A stretch of 64,000 bases of DNA from an uncultured Bacteroidales bacterium (lineage in GTDB: Bacteria > Bacteroidota > Bacteroidia > Bacteroidales > Salinivirgaceae), in assembly GCA_937981765.1 (NCBI GenBank), contig CALJOM010000006.1, positions 124,001 through 188,000 of the forward strand, given 5' to 3'. A program made the position numbers and the translations under genes. How positions within the stretch are numbered: the stretch's first letter is position 1; every line of letters begins with the position of its first letter. Shown piece after piece: positions 46,401 through 53,527 of this stretch. The notes under the pieces were generated by a model. It did not search any database, was not told the DNA's origin, and saw nothing but the letters and a program-made list of their open reading frames with translations.

Positions 46401-46870
46401 CTGCTGCTATTGCAGCCATGACTCAAGAGCAGATTCTTGAAATTGAAAGAAACCAAAACATCCAGTTGGATTATCAGGGAAGCAAGTTTACTATTGAGTT
46501 GGCAGATGTTGAGATTATTGGGGAAGATATTCCCGGATGGCAGGTTGCAACCGAAGGCCAAGTAACAGTTGCTCTAGATATTCGGATTACCGAGGAACTG
46601 CTTTACGAAGGAATTGCCCGTGAATTGATAAATCGAGTTCAAAATTTGCGGAAAGAGAGTGGTTTGGATGTAACTGACCGGATAAAACTCTTTATTGGAC
46701 GTCATGAACTTATCAATAAGGCGGTTGATAAACACAACAACTACATTTCGACCCAGGTTTTGGCCAATGATATAATTCTTTTAGACCAACTTGACACCGG
46801 TGTTAATGCTAAAGAGGTAGAACTCGACGATAATCTTACCATCTCACTAGCAATCGAAAAAATTAACTAA
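43430..46870 (+). CDS. ileS: Isoleucyl-tRNA synthetase (long, IleRS2-like form)
   Basis: About 1146 residues from ATG 43430 (MTKRYKEYKQLNLSQ), the long form found in Bacteroidota. It charges tRNA-Ile. The HIGH-equivalent is 'NGIPGIHHVMART' (~51-63), 'GWDTHGLPVELGVEK' follows, the editing domain lies near 190-400 and the KMSKS-type loop is 'NGNKMSKRLGN' (~686). 'SRSRYWGTPLPIW' (~523) is diagnostic. It heads a run with dksA/traR-like (18-bp gap) and lspA. Length and motifs make the call secure. Confidence 0.97.
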   Translation: MTKRYKEYKQLNLSQINKEVLNSWDSEHTFEQSLKTREGNPSFIFYEGPPSANGIPGIHHVMARTLKDIFCRYKTMQGYRVDRKAGWDTHGLPVELGVEKALGITKEDIGKTISIEEYNRHCRTDVMRYTDKWEELTRIMGYWIDMNDPYITYDNRYIESLWFLLKELYNKGLLYKGKTIQPYSPAAGTGLSTHELNQPGCYRDIKDTTVVAQFKVIPNQKSKLLMDITDTAVYILAWTTTPWTLPSNTALAVGPNIEYLLVKTFNPYNGTPISVVLASDRMPAYFNEENQELPMEGYTAGDKKLPFRIVGRFKGKDLEGIQYEQLVPWIKPEGRAFEVITGDFVTTEDGTGVVHIAPTFGADDDKVAKQHGISPLILRDKNKNSEPMVDKRGRFYTIEDLDPEFVQKYVNVQLYKEYAGRYVKNEYDPTWDGKNEVTLDVDLSVMLKKENKAFRIEKHVHNYPHCWRTDKPILYYPLDSWFIRTTAVKERMIELNKTINWKPQSTGEGRFGKWLENLVDWNLSRSRYWGTPLPIWVSADKTEKICIGSMEELMAEIEKAVAAGVMKENPFKGFEVGNYSKENYEKIDLHRPYVDEIVLVSPSGKAMYREPDLIDVWFDSGAMPYAQWHYPFENKDQFPNLFPADFIAEGVDQTRGWFFTLHAISTMISDSISFKNIISNGLVLDKNGNKMSKRLGNAVDPFEVIETYGADPLRWYMITNSQPWDNLKFDIEGVGEVSRKFFGTLYNTYAFFALYANVDGFNDVTHQIPVAERPEIDRWILSELNSLIAEVIEMYDSYEPTRAGRLIAHFVDEHLSNWYVRLNRKRFWGGEYNTDKIAAYQTLYTCLKVVAQLAAPIAPFFMDRLYRDLTEGTGEDNRSVHLSYMPKPDKTLIDTDLERKMKLAQRISSMILGLRRKVNIKVRQPLQKIMIPVLDEQMKNDIEQMMSIILTEVNIKEIEFITDTSNILIKRIKPNYKTLGPRFGKQMKEVAAAIAAMTQEQILEIERNQNIQLDYQGSKFTIELADVEIIGEDIPGWQVATEGQVTVALDIRITEELLYEGIARELINRVQNLRKESGLDVTDRIKLFIGRHELINKAVDKHNNYISTQVLANDIILLDQLDTGVNAKEVELDDNLTISLAIEKIN

Positions 46871-46888
46871 CATAATAAACCAAGCGTC

Positions 46889-47275
46889 ATGACAGAGAAA
46901 ACCAGGTACTCAGATGAGGAATTAGCTGAATTCAAGAAGCTAATTCTTGAAAAACTCGAAATCGCTCAACGTGATTATGAGCAACTTAAAAATGAACTGG
47001 CACACATGGACGGAAATGACACCATGGACACCTCTCCAACCTTTAAATCAATGGAAGAGGGCTCGAGCATGTTATCCAGAGAAGAAACAAGTAGGCTTGC
47101 ACAACGTCAACTCCAGTTTATTCAGCATTTGAAAGCCGCTTTGGTAAGAATAGAAAATAAAACCTATGGCATTTGTCGCGAAACTGGGAAATTAATACCA
47201 AAGGATCGTCTATTGGCTGTGCCACACGCCACCTTAAGTATTGAAGCGAAAAACGCTCAAAACGACAAAAAATAA
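46889..47275 (+). CDS. DksA/TraR-family regulator, reduced zinc finger
   Basis: 128 residues. An N-terminal coiled coil ('YSDEELAEFKKLILEKLEIAQRDYEQLKNEL') precedes the typical DksA C-terminal segment 'RIENKTYGICRETGKLIPKDRLLAVPHATL'. Classical DksA has four zinc cysteines; this region keeps only the one in 'GICRETGK', so a zinc site is unlikely. Such Cys-poor versions are common in Bacteroidota. It may bind RNA polymerase via the secondary channel and affect ppGpp-type control; that is inferred. It lies between ileS and lspA, a conserved arrangement. Confidence 0.85.
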   Translation: MTEKTRYSDEELAEFKKLILEKLEIAQRDYEQLKNELAHMDGNDTMDTSPTFKSMEEGSSMLSREETSRLAQRQLQFIQHLKAALVRIENKTYGICRETGKLIPKDRLLAVPHATLSIEAKNAQNDKK

Positions 47276-47291
47276 ATAGAATTTTAATTCT

Positions 47292-47942
47292 ATGAGCGTT
47301 TGCGGAATGAGGCAAAAATACATTGCCATACTACTGTTTCTACTGGTAATTGTGCTTGACCAAGCATCAAAAATTGTGGTAAAGACCACCATGGTGCTAG
47401 GTCAGGAGTTTCCGGTATTGGGAAACTGGTTTTATATCCATTTTACTGAAAATTACGGTATGGCCTTCGGCTTCTCCTTTGGAGGGGAATTGGGTAAAAT
47501 ATTACTAACCCTAATACGATTGGTACTAGTTGGCCTTTTGATTAGGTTTATCCGAAAACTAATTAAGGAAAAACTGGCGCCCACAGGGGTAATAGTTGGT
47601 CTTACCATGATATCCGGAGGCGCTCTAGGTAATTTAATCGATAGTATGTTTTACGGGTTAATCTTTTCGGATAGTATTGGACAGGTTGCTCAGATTTTCC
47701 CTGAGGGAGGTGGGTACGCAAGTTTTCTGCATGGAAGAGTTGTTGATATGCTCTTTTTCCCAATTATCGACACCCATTTCCCCTCGTGGTTTCCCATTTG
47801 GGCAAACGAACATTTTCTTTTTTTTCGGCCTGTTTTCAATTTGGCCGATAGCGCTATAACCATTGGTGTGGCTTATTTATTATTGTTTCACTATCAATAC
47901 TTCTCCAGAGAAGATTATAAAAAATCAAAAGCCCAGCCTTAA
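47292..47942 (+). CDS. lspA: Lipoprotein signal peptidase (signal peptidase II)
   Basis: 216 residues, longer than the ~165 of E. coli; the extra length is the soluble stretch near 125-160 ('FSDSIGQVAQIFPEGGGYASF'). It cleaves lipoprotein signal peptides. Four membrane helices and the catalytic Asp residues in 'HGRVVDMLFFP' (~147) and 'FNLADSAITIG' (~186) are present. ATG 47292 is used; ATG at 47307 (MRQKYIAILLF) is equally possible. It sits 16 bp after the dksA-like gene, and 64 bp before secDF. Confidence 0.93.
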   Translation: MSVCGMRQKYIAILLFLLVIVLDQASKIVVKTTMVLGQEFPVLGNWFYIHFTENYGMAFGFSFGGELGKILLTLIRLVLVGLLIRFIRKLIKEKLAPTGVIVGLTMISGGALGNLIDSMFYGLIFSDSIGQVAQIFPEGGGYASFLHGRVVDMLFFPIIDTHFPSWFPIWANEHFLFFRPVFNLADSAITIGVAYLLLFHYQYFSREDYKKSKAQP

Positions 47943-47958
47943 ATCATTAAAAAGTTGG

Positions 47959-47966
47959 TATATTTG
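47959..47966 (+). promoter_or_regulatory. -7 element of secDF
   Basis: TATATTTG, exact TAnnTTTG, 40 bp before ATG 48007, just after lspA. No well-placed -33 TTG, so an independent promoter is only moderately supported. Confidence 0.4.
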
Positions 47967-48006
47967 CCGTTCGAAAAAATAACAGATAACCTAAACGTTT
48001 TATACA

Positions 48007-51000
48007 ATGCAAAATAAAGGAGCAGTTAAGTTTATAGCGATTGCATTGGCACTAGTTTGCCTTTATCAGCTATCATTTACCTACGTTGCGTCGAGCGTGA
48101 GAAAAAAGGCTAAAGAGTATGCTACTCTACCCGATGGAACCATTAACAAACGAAAAGAATTAGCTTATCTTGATTCGATTTCCAACGAGCCCGTTTACAA
48201 TTTTATTGGGATTCGCAAATTCACTTTCAACGAAGTTCAGGAACGCGAAATAAATCTTGGTCTTGACTTGAAAGGTGGGATGAACGTTATTCTTCAGGTT
48301 GCTGTAGAAGACGTTATTATTGCCCTAGCCGACAATTCACAAGATAGCATCTTTCGATCAACCATAAAGCGTGCAAAAGAACTACAAAGAAGCTCACAGG
48401 AAGATTTTGTTACTCTTTTTAGCAAAGCTTTCAGTGAAATTGCGCCAAACGGTCAATTAGCTGCCATATTTGCTACCAAAAATTTAAGCGATAAAATCAG
48501 CTTTACCAGTTCTAACGAAGAAGTCCTGAATGTTATACGAAAAGAGGTTCGTTCTGCTATCGATAATTCCTACAACATTTTACGAACCAGGATCGACCGA
48601 TTTGGTGTTGCACAACCCAACATTCAGCCTCTACAGGTTGATGGACAGATACTAATTGAACTACCAGGAATTAAAGATCCAGAACGAGTTCGGAAACTTC
48701 TGCAGGGAACTGCTAATCTCGAATTTTGGGAAACTTACTCAAATACCGAAATTTATCCGTATCTGGCTCAAGCTAACGTAAAAATTAAGGATATCAAAGC
48801 CGTTAATCCCGAATCGGTTGCTACTGAAAAAACCTCAGAGGGCGAAGTAAAACAAGAGGTTGAAAAAGACAAAAGTCTGCTCGATCACACTGACACCATT
48901 TCCGACCAGAAAGAGGAAAACGTTACTATCGAACAGTGGAGAAAAGAAAATCCCCTCTTTGCCATATTGAATCCAAGAATTAGTCAGGACGGCAGAATTA
49001 TGGAAGGCGCGGCTGTCGGGTTTGCTCACCGAAAAGACACTGCAGAGGTGAATCGGATACTACAATTACCCGAAATTCGAAGTTTGTTTCCAAGAAGCAT
49101 AAATGTAAAATTTCTGTGGAGTGTAAAACCCATCGACAAAGTGGGTAACTTTTTTGAATTAATCGCAATTAAAATTAGCAACCGGGAAGGATTACCTGCC
49201 CTATCAGGCGATGTAATTACCGATGCTCGTGAAGAATTCAGCGATCGGAGTGCTAATGCTGAGGTCACTATGACCATGAATTCAGAGGGAGCAAAAAAAT
49301 GGGCACGTATCACCAAAAACAATATAGGGAAGCAAATTGCAATTGTGCTCGACGACCGCGTTTACAGCTATCCTGTTGTTCAAACTGAAATTACAGGCGG
49401 ACGTTCATCCATTACCGGCAACTTCACCGTCACAGAGGCAAAAGACTTGGCCAACGTGTTAAAGTCGGGTAAAATGCCGGCTCGTGCGCGGATTATTTCT
49501 GAAGAAATTGTAGGTCCATCTCTTGGTCAGGAATCAATTACCAAAGGGCTTTGGTCATTTGCCATTGCTTTTTTGATTGTATTGATTTTTATGATTCTTT
49601 ACTATCGTCACGCCGGATGGGTGGCAAATTTAGCTCTTTTAGCCAATTTGTTTTTCATAATGGGAGTATTAGCCTCTTTAGGGGCCGTTTTAACCCTACC
49701 AGGAATTGCGGGTATTGTGCTAACCATTGGTATGTCGGTCGACGCAAACGTAATTATCTACGAACGGATTAAGGAAGAAATTAATGCGGGGAAAGGATAT
49801 AAGCTAGCCATTGCCGATGGATATCGCAATGCCTACTCATCAATTCTGGATGCCAATATTACCACCTTATTAACGGCAATAATCTTAGGATACTATGGTA
49901 AAGGACCTATCTACGGTTTTGCCATTACCTTAGGAATTGGGATCCTCACCTCTCTGTTTAGTGCCGTACTATTTACACGGCTTGTTTTTGAAAGATTTAT
50001 CGAAAAAGACAAAGAGGTTAAATTTGCCTCACGCCTTACCCAAAAGTTTCTTGCCAACACCAATATAGACTTTTTAAAGAGAAGAAAGTTATTTTATGTA
50101 ATATCATCCACACTTGTATTCATCGGTATTGTTTCCTTATTTACGAAAGGACTAAATCTTGGTGTTGACTTTACCGGTGGGCACTCCTACATTGTGCGTT
50201 TTGAAAATGAAGTAAAGGTTCAGGATATTCGTAATGCGCTTACGAAAGAATTTGGGACAACCCCGGATGTAAAAACTTTTGGGGAGAAAAACCAGATTAA
50301 AGTCACAACCAAATACCTTATCGACCCCGACTATCAGTTAACACCCGCTGAACTTGTTGAATATCGTGAAATTACTGGAAGCACAGCTCCGGATTCAGAT
50401 ATTGATGCCGACGCTTTTGTAGAAGCCAAATTATACAAAGGATTGAAAGGTTTTTATCAAAATCTGTCCTATGACGATTTTGTAAGCGACGAGAATAAGA
50501 ACGTTGGCCGAATGAATTCAATAAAAGTTGGGCCTACCATTGCCGACGATATTAAGACTTCGGCTATATATGCAATCCTGTTTTCATTGTTCGTTATATT
50601 CGTGTATATCAGATTACGGTTCTTCAAATGGCAATATAGTTTAGGAGCCATTATTGCTCTAGCTCACGACGTACTATTTGTGCTTGGTTTTTACTCTGTA
50701 TTTGGAAACATAATGCCATTCTCCATGGAAATTGATCAAGCATTTATAGCAGCTATACTTACCGTAGTTGGATACTCTATTAACGATACGGTGATTGTAT
50801 TCGACAGAATTCGTGAATTCTTTGGACTCTATAAAACCCGTGAGCAATCTCTTGTAATTAATCAAGCGTTGAACTCTACCTTAAGCCGTACGGTTAACAC
50901 CTCGCTCACTACCTTGTTTGTGCTTCTTGCCATTTTCTTCTTTGGTGGGGAAGTAATACGAGGATTTGTGTTTGCCATGACTCTTGGAATCCTTGTCGGA

Positions 51001-51075
51001 ACCTATTCATCGTTGTACATAGCTACCCCAGTAGCCTACGACCTTATGTCTCGTTCATCGAATAAAAAGGTGTAA
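48007..51075 (+). CDS. secDF: Protein translocase subunit SecDF (fusion)
   Basis: 1022 residues. It is a fused SecD-SecF, which uses the proton motive force to pull exported proteins through SecYEG. The SecD half starts with a membrane anchor, then a large periplasmic region ('[14 protein letters not shown]' ~80-93; '[27 protein letters not shown]' ~195), and helices with '[19 protein letters not shown]'. The SecF half starts near 690 ('[19 protein letters not shown]') and contains '[18 protein letters not shown]' and '[15 protein letters not shown]'. A hairpin terminator follows at 51097-51125. Confidence 0.97.
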   Translation: MQNKGAVKFIAIALALVCLYQLSFTYVASSVRKKAKEYATLPDGTINKRKELAYLDSISNEPVYNFIGIRKFTFNEVQEREINLGLDLKGGMNVILQVAVEDVIIALADNSQDSIFRSTIKRAKELQRSSQEDFVTLFSKAFSEIAPNGQLAAIFATKNLSDKISFTSSNEEVLNVIRKEVRSAIDNSYNILRTRIDRFGVAQPNIQPLQVDGQILIELPGIKDPERVRKLLQGTANLEFWETYSNTEIYPYLAQANVKIKDIKAVNPESVATEKTSEGEVKQEVEKDKSLLDHTDTISDQKEENVTIEQWRKENPLFAILNPRISQDGRIMEGAAVGFAHRKDTAEVNRILQLPEIRSLFPRSINVKFLWSVKPIDKVGNFFELIAIKISNREGLPALSGDVITDAREEFSDRSANAEVTMTMNSEGAKKWARITKNNIGKQIAIVLDDRVYSYPVVQTEITGGRSSITGNFTVTEAKDLANVLKSGKMPARARIISEEIVGPSLGQESITKGLWSFAIAFLIVLIFMILYYRHAGWVANLALLANLFFIMGVLASLGAVLTLPGIAGIVLTIGMSVDANVIIYERIKEEINAGKGYKLAIADGYRNAYSSILDANITTLLTAIILGYYGKGPIYGFAITLGIGILTSLFSAVLFTRLVFERFIEKDKEVKFASRLTQKFLANTNIDFLKRRKLFYVISSTLVFIGIVSLFTKGLNLGVDFTGGHSYIVRFENEVKVQDIRNALTKEFGTTPDVKTFGEKNQIKVTTKYLIDPDYQLTPAELVEYREITGSTAPDSDIDADAFVEAKLYKGLKGFYQNLSYDDFVSDENKNVGRMNSIKVGPTIADDIKTSAIYAILFSLFVIFVYIRLRFFKWQYSLGAIIALAHDVLFVLGFYSVFGNIMPFSMEIDQAFIAAILTVVGYSINDTVIVFDRIREFFGLYKTREQSLVINQALNSTLSRTVNTSLTTLFVLLAIFFFGGEVIRGFVFAMTLGILVGTYSSLYIATPVAYDLMSRSSNKKV

Positions 51076-51096
51076 TTTTCAGATAAAGAATACAAT

Positions 51097-51125
51097 AACT
51101 GCCCTTGAAATGCTCCAAGGGCAGT
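51097..51125 (+). terminator. Terminator after secDF
   Basis: 11-bp stem AACTGCCCTTG / CAAGGGCAGTT with a 7-base loop, 21 bp after the secDF stop. The T-run is short (TTTCTATTTA), so termination may be partial. Confidence 0.7.
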
Positions 51126-51148
51126 TTCTATTTATCGAAACCGACGGT

Positions 51149-51802
51149 ATGATAAAAGTTGAAAAAATAGTTAAACGATATAGAAATCTGACAGTGCTGA
51201 AGGGTATTGACCTAGAAATTGCTCAAAAGGAGGTTGTGGCTATAGTTGGCCCTAGCGGTGCAGGGAAAACCACACTTCTGCAAATCATAGGAACCCTTGA
51301 TAAACCGGATGAGGGGAATGTTTTTATTAACGGCACAAACATTCACTCCTTAAACGATCAAAAGATTTCTGAGTTTAGAAATAAACAATTGGGGTTTGTA
51401 TTCCAGTTTCATCAGCTATTGCCAGAGTTTACGGCCTTGGAAAATGTTTGCATTCCTGCCATGATTGGGGGAAAAACGTTAAAAGAAGCTACTCCCAGAG
51501 CAATTGAAATTTTGTCGTTGATGGGTTTATCAGAAAGGTTAAATCATCGTCCTTCTGAACTTTCTGGTGGAGAACAACAGCGGGTGGCTGCTGCCCGAGC
51601 TCTAATCAATAATCCAAAAGTGATTCTTGCCGACGAGCCTAGTGGGAATCTCGATTCTGCAAACCGGACAGAGTTGCATAAACTATTTTTTACCCTTAGA
51701 GATTTATACGGCCAAACATTCGTGATTGTAACCCACGACAACGAACTGGCTCAAATGGCCGATCGAATTATTCACATGCGCGACGGACTTCTTCAACCTT
51801 AA
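51149..51802 (+). CDS. lolD: LolD-like ABC transporter ATP-binding protein
   Basis: About 217 residues from ATG 51149 ([14 protein letters not shown]). The start at 51110 would lie inside the secDF terminator. Walker A is '[11 protein letters not shown]' (~34), signature '[15 protein letters not shown]' (~137), Walker B '[12 protein letters not shown]' (~158) and H-loop 'VIVTHD'. It matches the LolD/MacB subgroup, which pulls lipoproteins out of the inner membrane or drives related exporters. No membrane subunit (LolC/E) is encoded beside it, so the exact partner is inferred. It is followed by the gamma-CA-like gene after 19 bp. Confidence 0.85.
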   Translation: MIKVEKIVKRYRNLTVLKGIDLEIAQKEVVAIVGPSGAGKTTLLQIIGTLDKPDEGNVFINGTNIHSLNDQKISEFRNKQLGFVFQFHQLLPEFTALENVCIPAMIGGKTLKEATPRAIEILSLMGLSERLNHRPSELSGGEQQRVAAARALINNPKVILADEPSGNLDSANRTELHKLFFTLRDLYGQTFVIVTHDNELAQMADRIIHMRDGLLQP

Positions 51803-51821
51803 CCATTATATACTTTTAACT

Positions 51822-52355
51822 ATGGCCATAATTCGCGAGGTCAGAGGGATAATACCCCAATTGGGTGAAAATTGTTTTCTGGCAGAAACCGCAGTTGTTA
51901 TTGGAGATGTGATTATGGGTAATGATTGTTCGGTTTGGTATGGAGCGGTTTTGCGTGGTGATGTTAACTCAATCCGAATAGGCAATCGCGTTAATATTCA
52001 AGACGGCGCTGTACTTCACACTCTATACCAAAAATCAACAATTCAAATTGGTGATAATGTTACCGTAAGCCACAATGTTACTCTCCATGGTTGCACCGTT
52101 GAAAGCAATGCGCTTATTGGTATAGGAGCTGTAGTTCTCGACTATGCAGTAGTGGGCTCCAACACCATTGTTGCGGCGGGATCTGTGGTGCTCACAGGGC
52201 AAATTCTCGAACCAAATTCAATTTATGCAGGTGCTCCGGCCAAGAAAATAAAGGAAATTGAGCCCGGGCAATCGAAAGAGATGATCGAAAAGATAGCCAA
52301 CAATTATGTTATGTATGCGGGATGGTATCGCGATACGTCCGAAAACTGCCCTTAA
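51822..52355 (+). CDS. Gamma-carbonic anhydrase-like hexapeptide protein
   Basis: 177 residues of left-handed beta-helix with the [LIV]-G-x4 repeat ('VVIGDVIMGNDCSVWYGAVLRGD', 'IRIGNRVNIQDGAVLH', 'IQIGDNVTVSHNVTLHGC', 'ALIGIGAVVLDYAVVG'). The His residues in 'AVLHT', 'VSHNVTLHGC' are the three zinc ligands of gamma-class carbonic anhydrases. The family also contains members with acyltransferase-like or unknown roles. The C-terminal helix 'IANNYVMYAGWYR' is typical. It is downstream of lolD by 19 bp. Confidence 0.88.
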   Translation: MAIIREVRGIIPQLGENCFLAETAVVIGDVIMGNDCSVWYGAVLRGDVNSIRIGNRVNIQDGAVLHTLYQKSTIQIGDNVTVSHNVTLHGCTVESNALIGIGAVVLDYAVVGSNTIVAAGSVVLTGQILEPNSIYAGAPAKKIKEIEPGQSKEMIEKIANNYVMYAGWYRDTSENCP

Positions 52356-52404
52356 AACATAAAAAATCTTGGCTTTAAATTCCAAAAATTCGGCCGGAAA
52401 AAAT

Positions 52405-52412
52405 TACTTTTG
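52405..52412 (+). promoter_or_regulatory. -7 element upstream of tdh
   Basis: TACTTTTG, exact TAnnTTTG match. It is followed directly by the palindromic region 52417-52434, so the predicted transcription start (~52419) would lie inside the operator. -33 element not evident. Confidence 0.5.
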
Positions 52413-52416
52413 CATG

Positions 52417-52434
52417 CGTTTGCAAACGTTTTCA
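52417..52434. promoter_or_regulatory. LacI-type operator candidate upstream of tdh
   Basis: CGTTTGCAAACG is a perfect 12-bp palindrome, overlapping TGCAAACGTTTTCA, which fits the TGnAAACGTTTnCA core bound by LacI/CcpA-type regulators. It covers the predicted start site of tdh. Related sites lie before fbp and the lipoprotein amylase. Confidence 0.5.
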
Positions 52435-52533
52435 TACTTCGCTTTAACTTCATTTGTTGGTTTTAACGATAATAGAAGTGTTTGTAATGTTTTTAAATCA
52501 ATAAAATTGTGAACTAAAACTAATAATCTAATC

Positions 52534-53499
52534 ATGAAACGAATACTTGTTGTTGGAGCCGGAGGACAAATTGGATCCGAACTGGTTGATCATCTTAGAA
52601 ATATTTACGGAGGAAGCAACGTGGTAGCTGCCGACTTGGATGAAAAAAAGTTGGCAAATTATAAAATTGATGGTCCAATAGAGATATTAGATGCGTTGGA
52701 TGGAAATCTTTTTCATCAGATTGTCAAGAACTATAAAATAGATACAATTTACAATTTAGTTGCCCTTCTATCGGCTACAGGAGAGAAAAATCCAACGCTC
52801 GCATGGAAAATAAATATGGGAGCCCTGGAGAATAGCCTTGAAATTGCACGGCAAGAAAATTGTGCTGTATTTACTCCAAGCTCCATTGGCGCTTTTGGGC
52901 CGAATACTCCCGCCGATAATACTCCTCAGGATACTGTCATGCAACCAACTACTATTTACGGAGTTTGCAAGGTTGCTGCTGAGCTATTGAGCAACTATTA
53001 TTTCTATAGGTTTGGCGTTGATACACGTTCTGTTCGTTTCCCTGGTATTATCTCGTATGTTACACCTCCCGGAGGCGGGACTACCGATTATGCCGTAGAG
53101 ATTTTCTACGAGGCAATCAAACATAAACGTTATACCTGTTATCTTAAACGCGGTACTTTCCTCGATATGATGTATATGCCCGATGCTCTGGATGCGTGTG
53201 TGCAGTTAATGGAGGCAGATCCAACAAAACTAGTTCATCGTAATGCCTTTAACGTTACAGCCATGAGTTTTGACCCGGAAATGCTTGCAGACGAAATTCG
53301 AAAGCATATACCTGAATTTACCATGGATTATAATATCGATCCAGTAAAACAAAAGATTGCCGACAGCTGGCCAAATAGCCTCGATGATTCCTGTGCGCGT
53401 GCTGAATGGGGGTGGAATCCTAAGTATAATATTGCAGCTATGACAATGGATATGCTCGAAAAGATTCAGGAGAAATACGATAATGGTTTAATTTCGTAG
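52534..53499 (+). CDS. tdh: L-threonine 3-dehydrogenase, short-chain (epimerase-like) type
   Basis: 321 residues. N-terminal Rossmann 'KRILVVGAGGQIGSELVDHL' (2-21) and YxxxK in 'TTIYGVCKVAAELL' (~142). 'RGTFLDMMYMPDALDACVQLM' and the end 'WPNSLDDSCARAEWGW' match the epimerase-like threonine dehydrogenases of Bacteroidota, which oxidise L-threonine with NAD to 2-amino-3-oxobutyrate. Other NAD-sugar epimerases share the fold but not these two motifs. It stands alone behind its own operator-like promoter. Confidence 0.88.
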   Translation: MKRILVVGAGGQIGSELVDHLRNIYGGSNVVAADLDEKKLANYKIDGPIEILDALDGNLFHQIVKNYKIDTIYNLVALLSATGEKNPTLAWKINMGALENSLEIARQENCAVFTPSSIGAFGPNTPADNTPQDTVMQPTTIYGVCKVAAELLSNYYFYRFGVDTRSVRFPGIISYVTPPGGGTTDYAVEIFYEAIKHKRYTCYLKRGTFLDMMYMPDALDACVQLMEADPTKLVHRNAFNVTAMSFDPEMLADEIRKHIPEFTMDYNIDPVKQKIADSWPNSLDDSCARAEWGWNPKYNIAAMTMDMLEKIQEKYDNGLIS

Positions 53500-53527
53500 C
53501 ATAAATAAATGTAGAAAAAAGTTTGGG

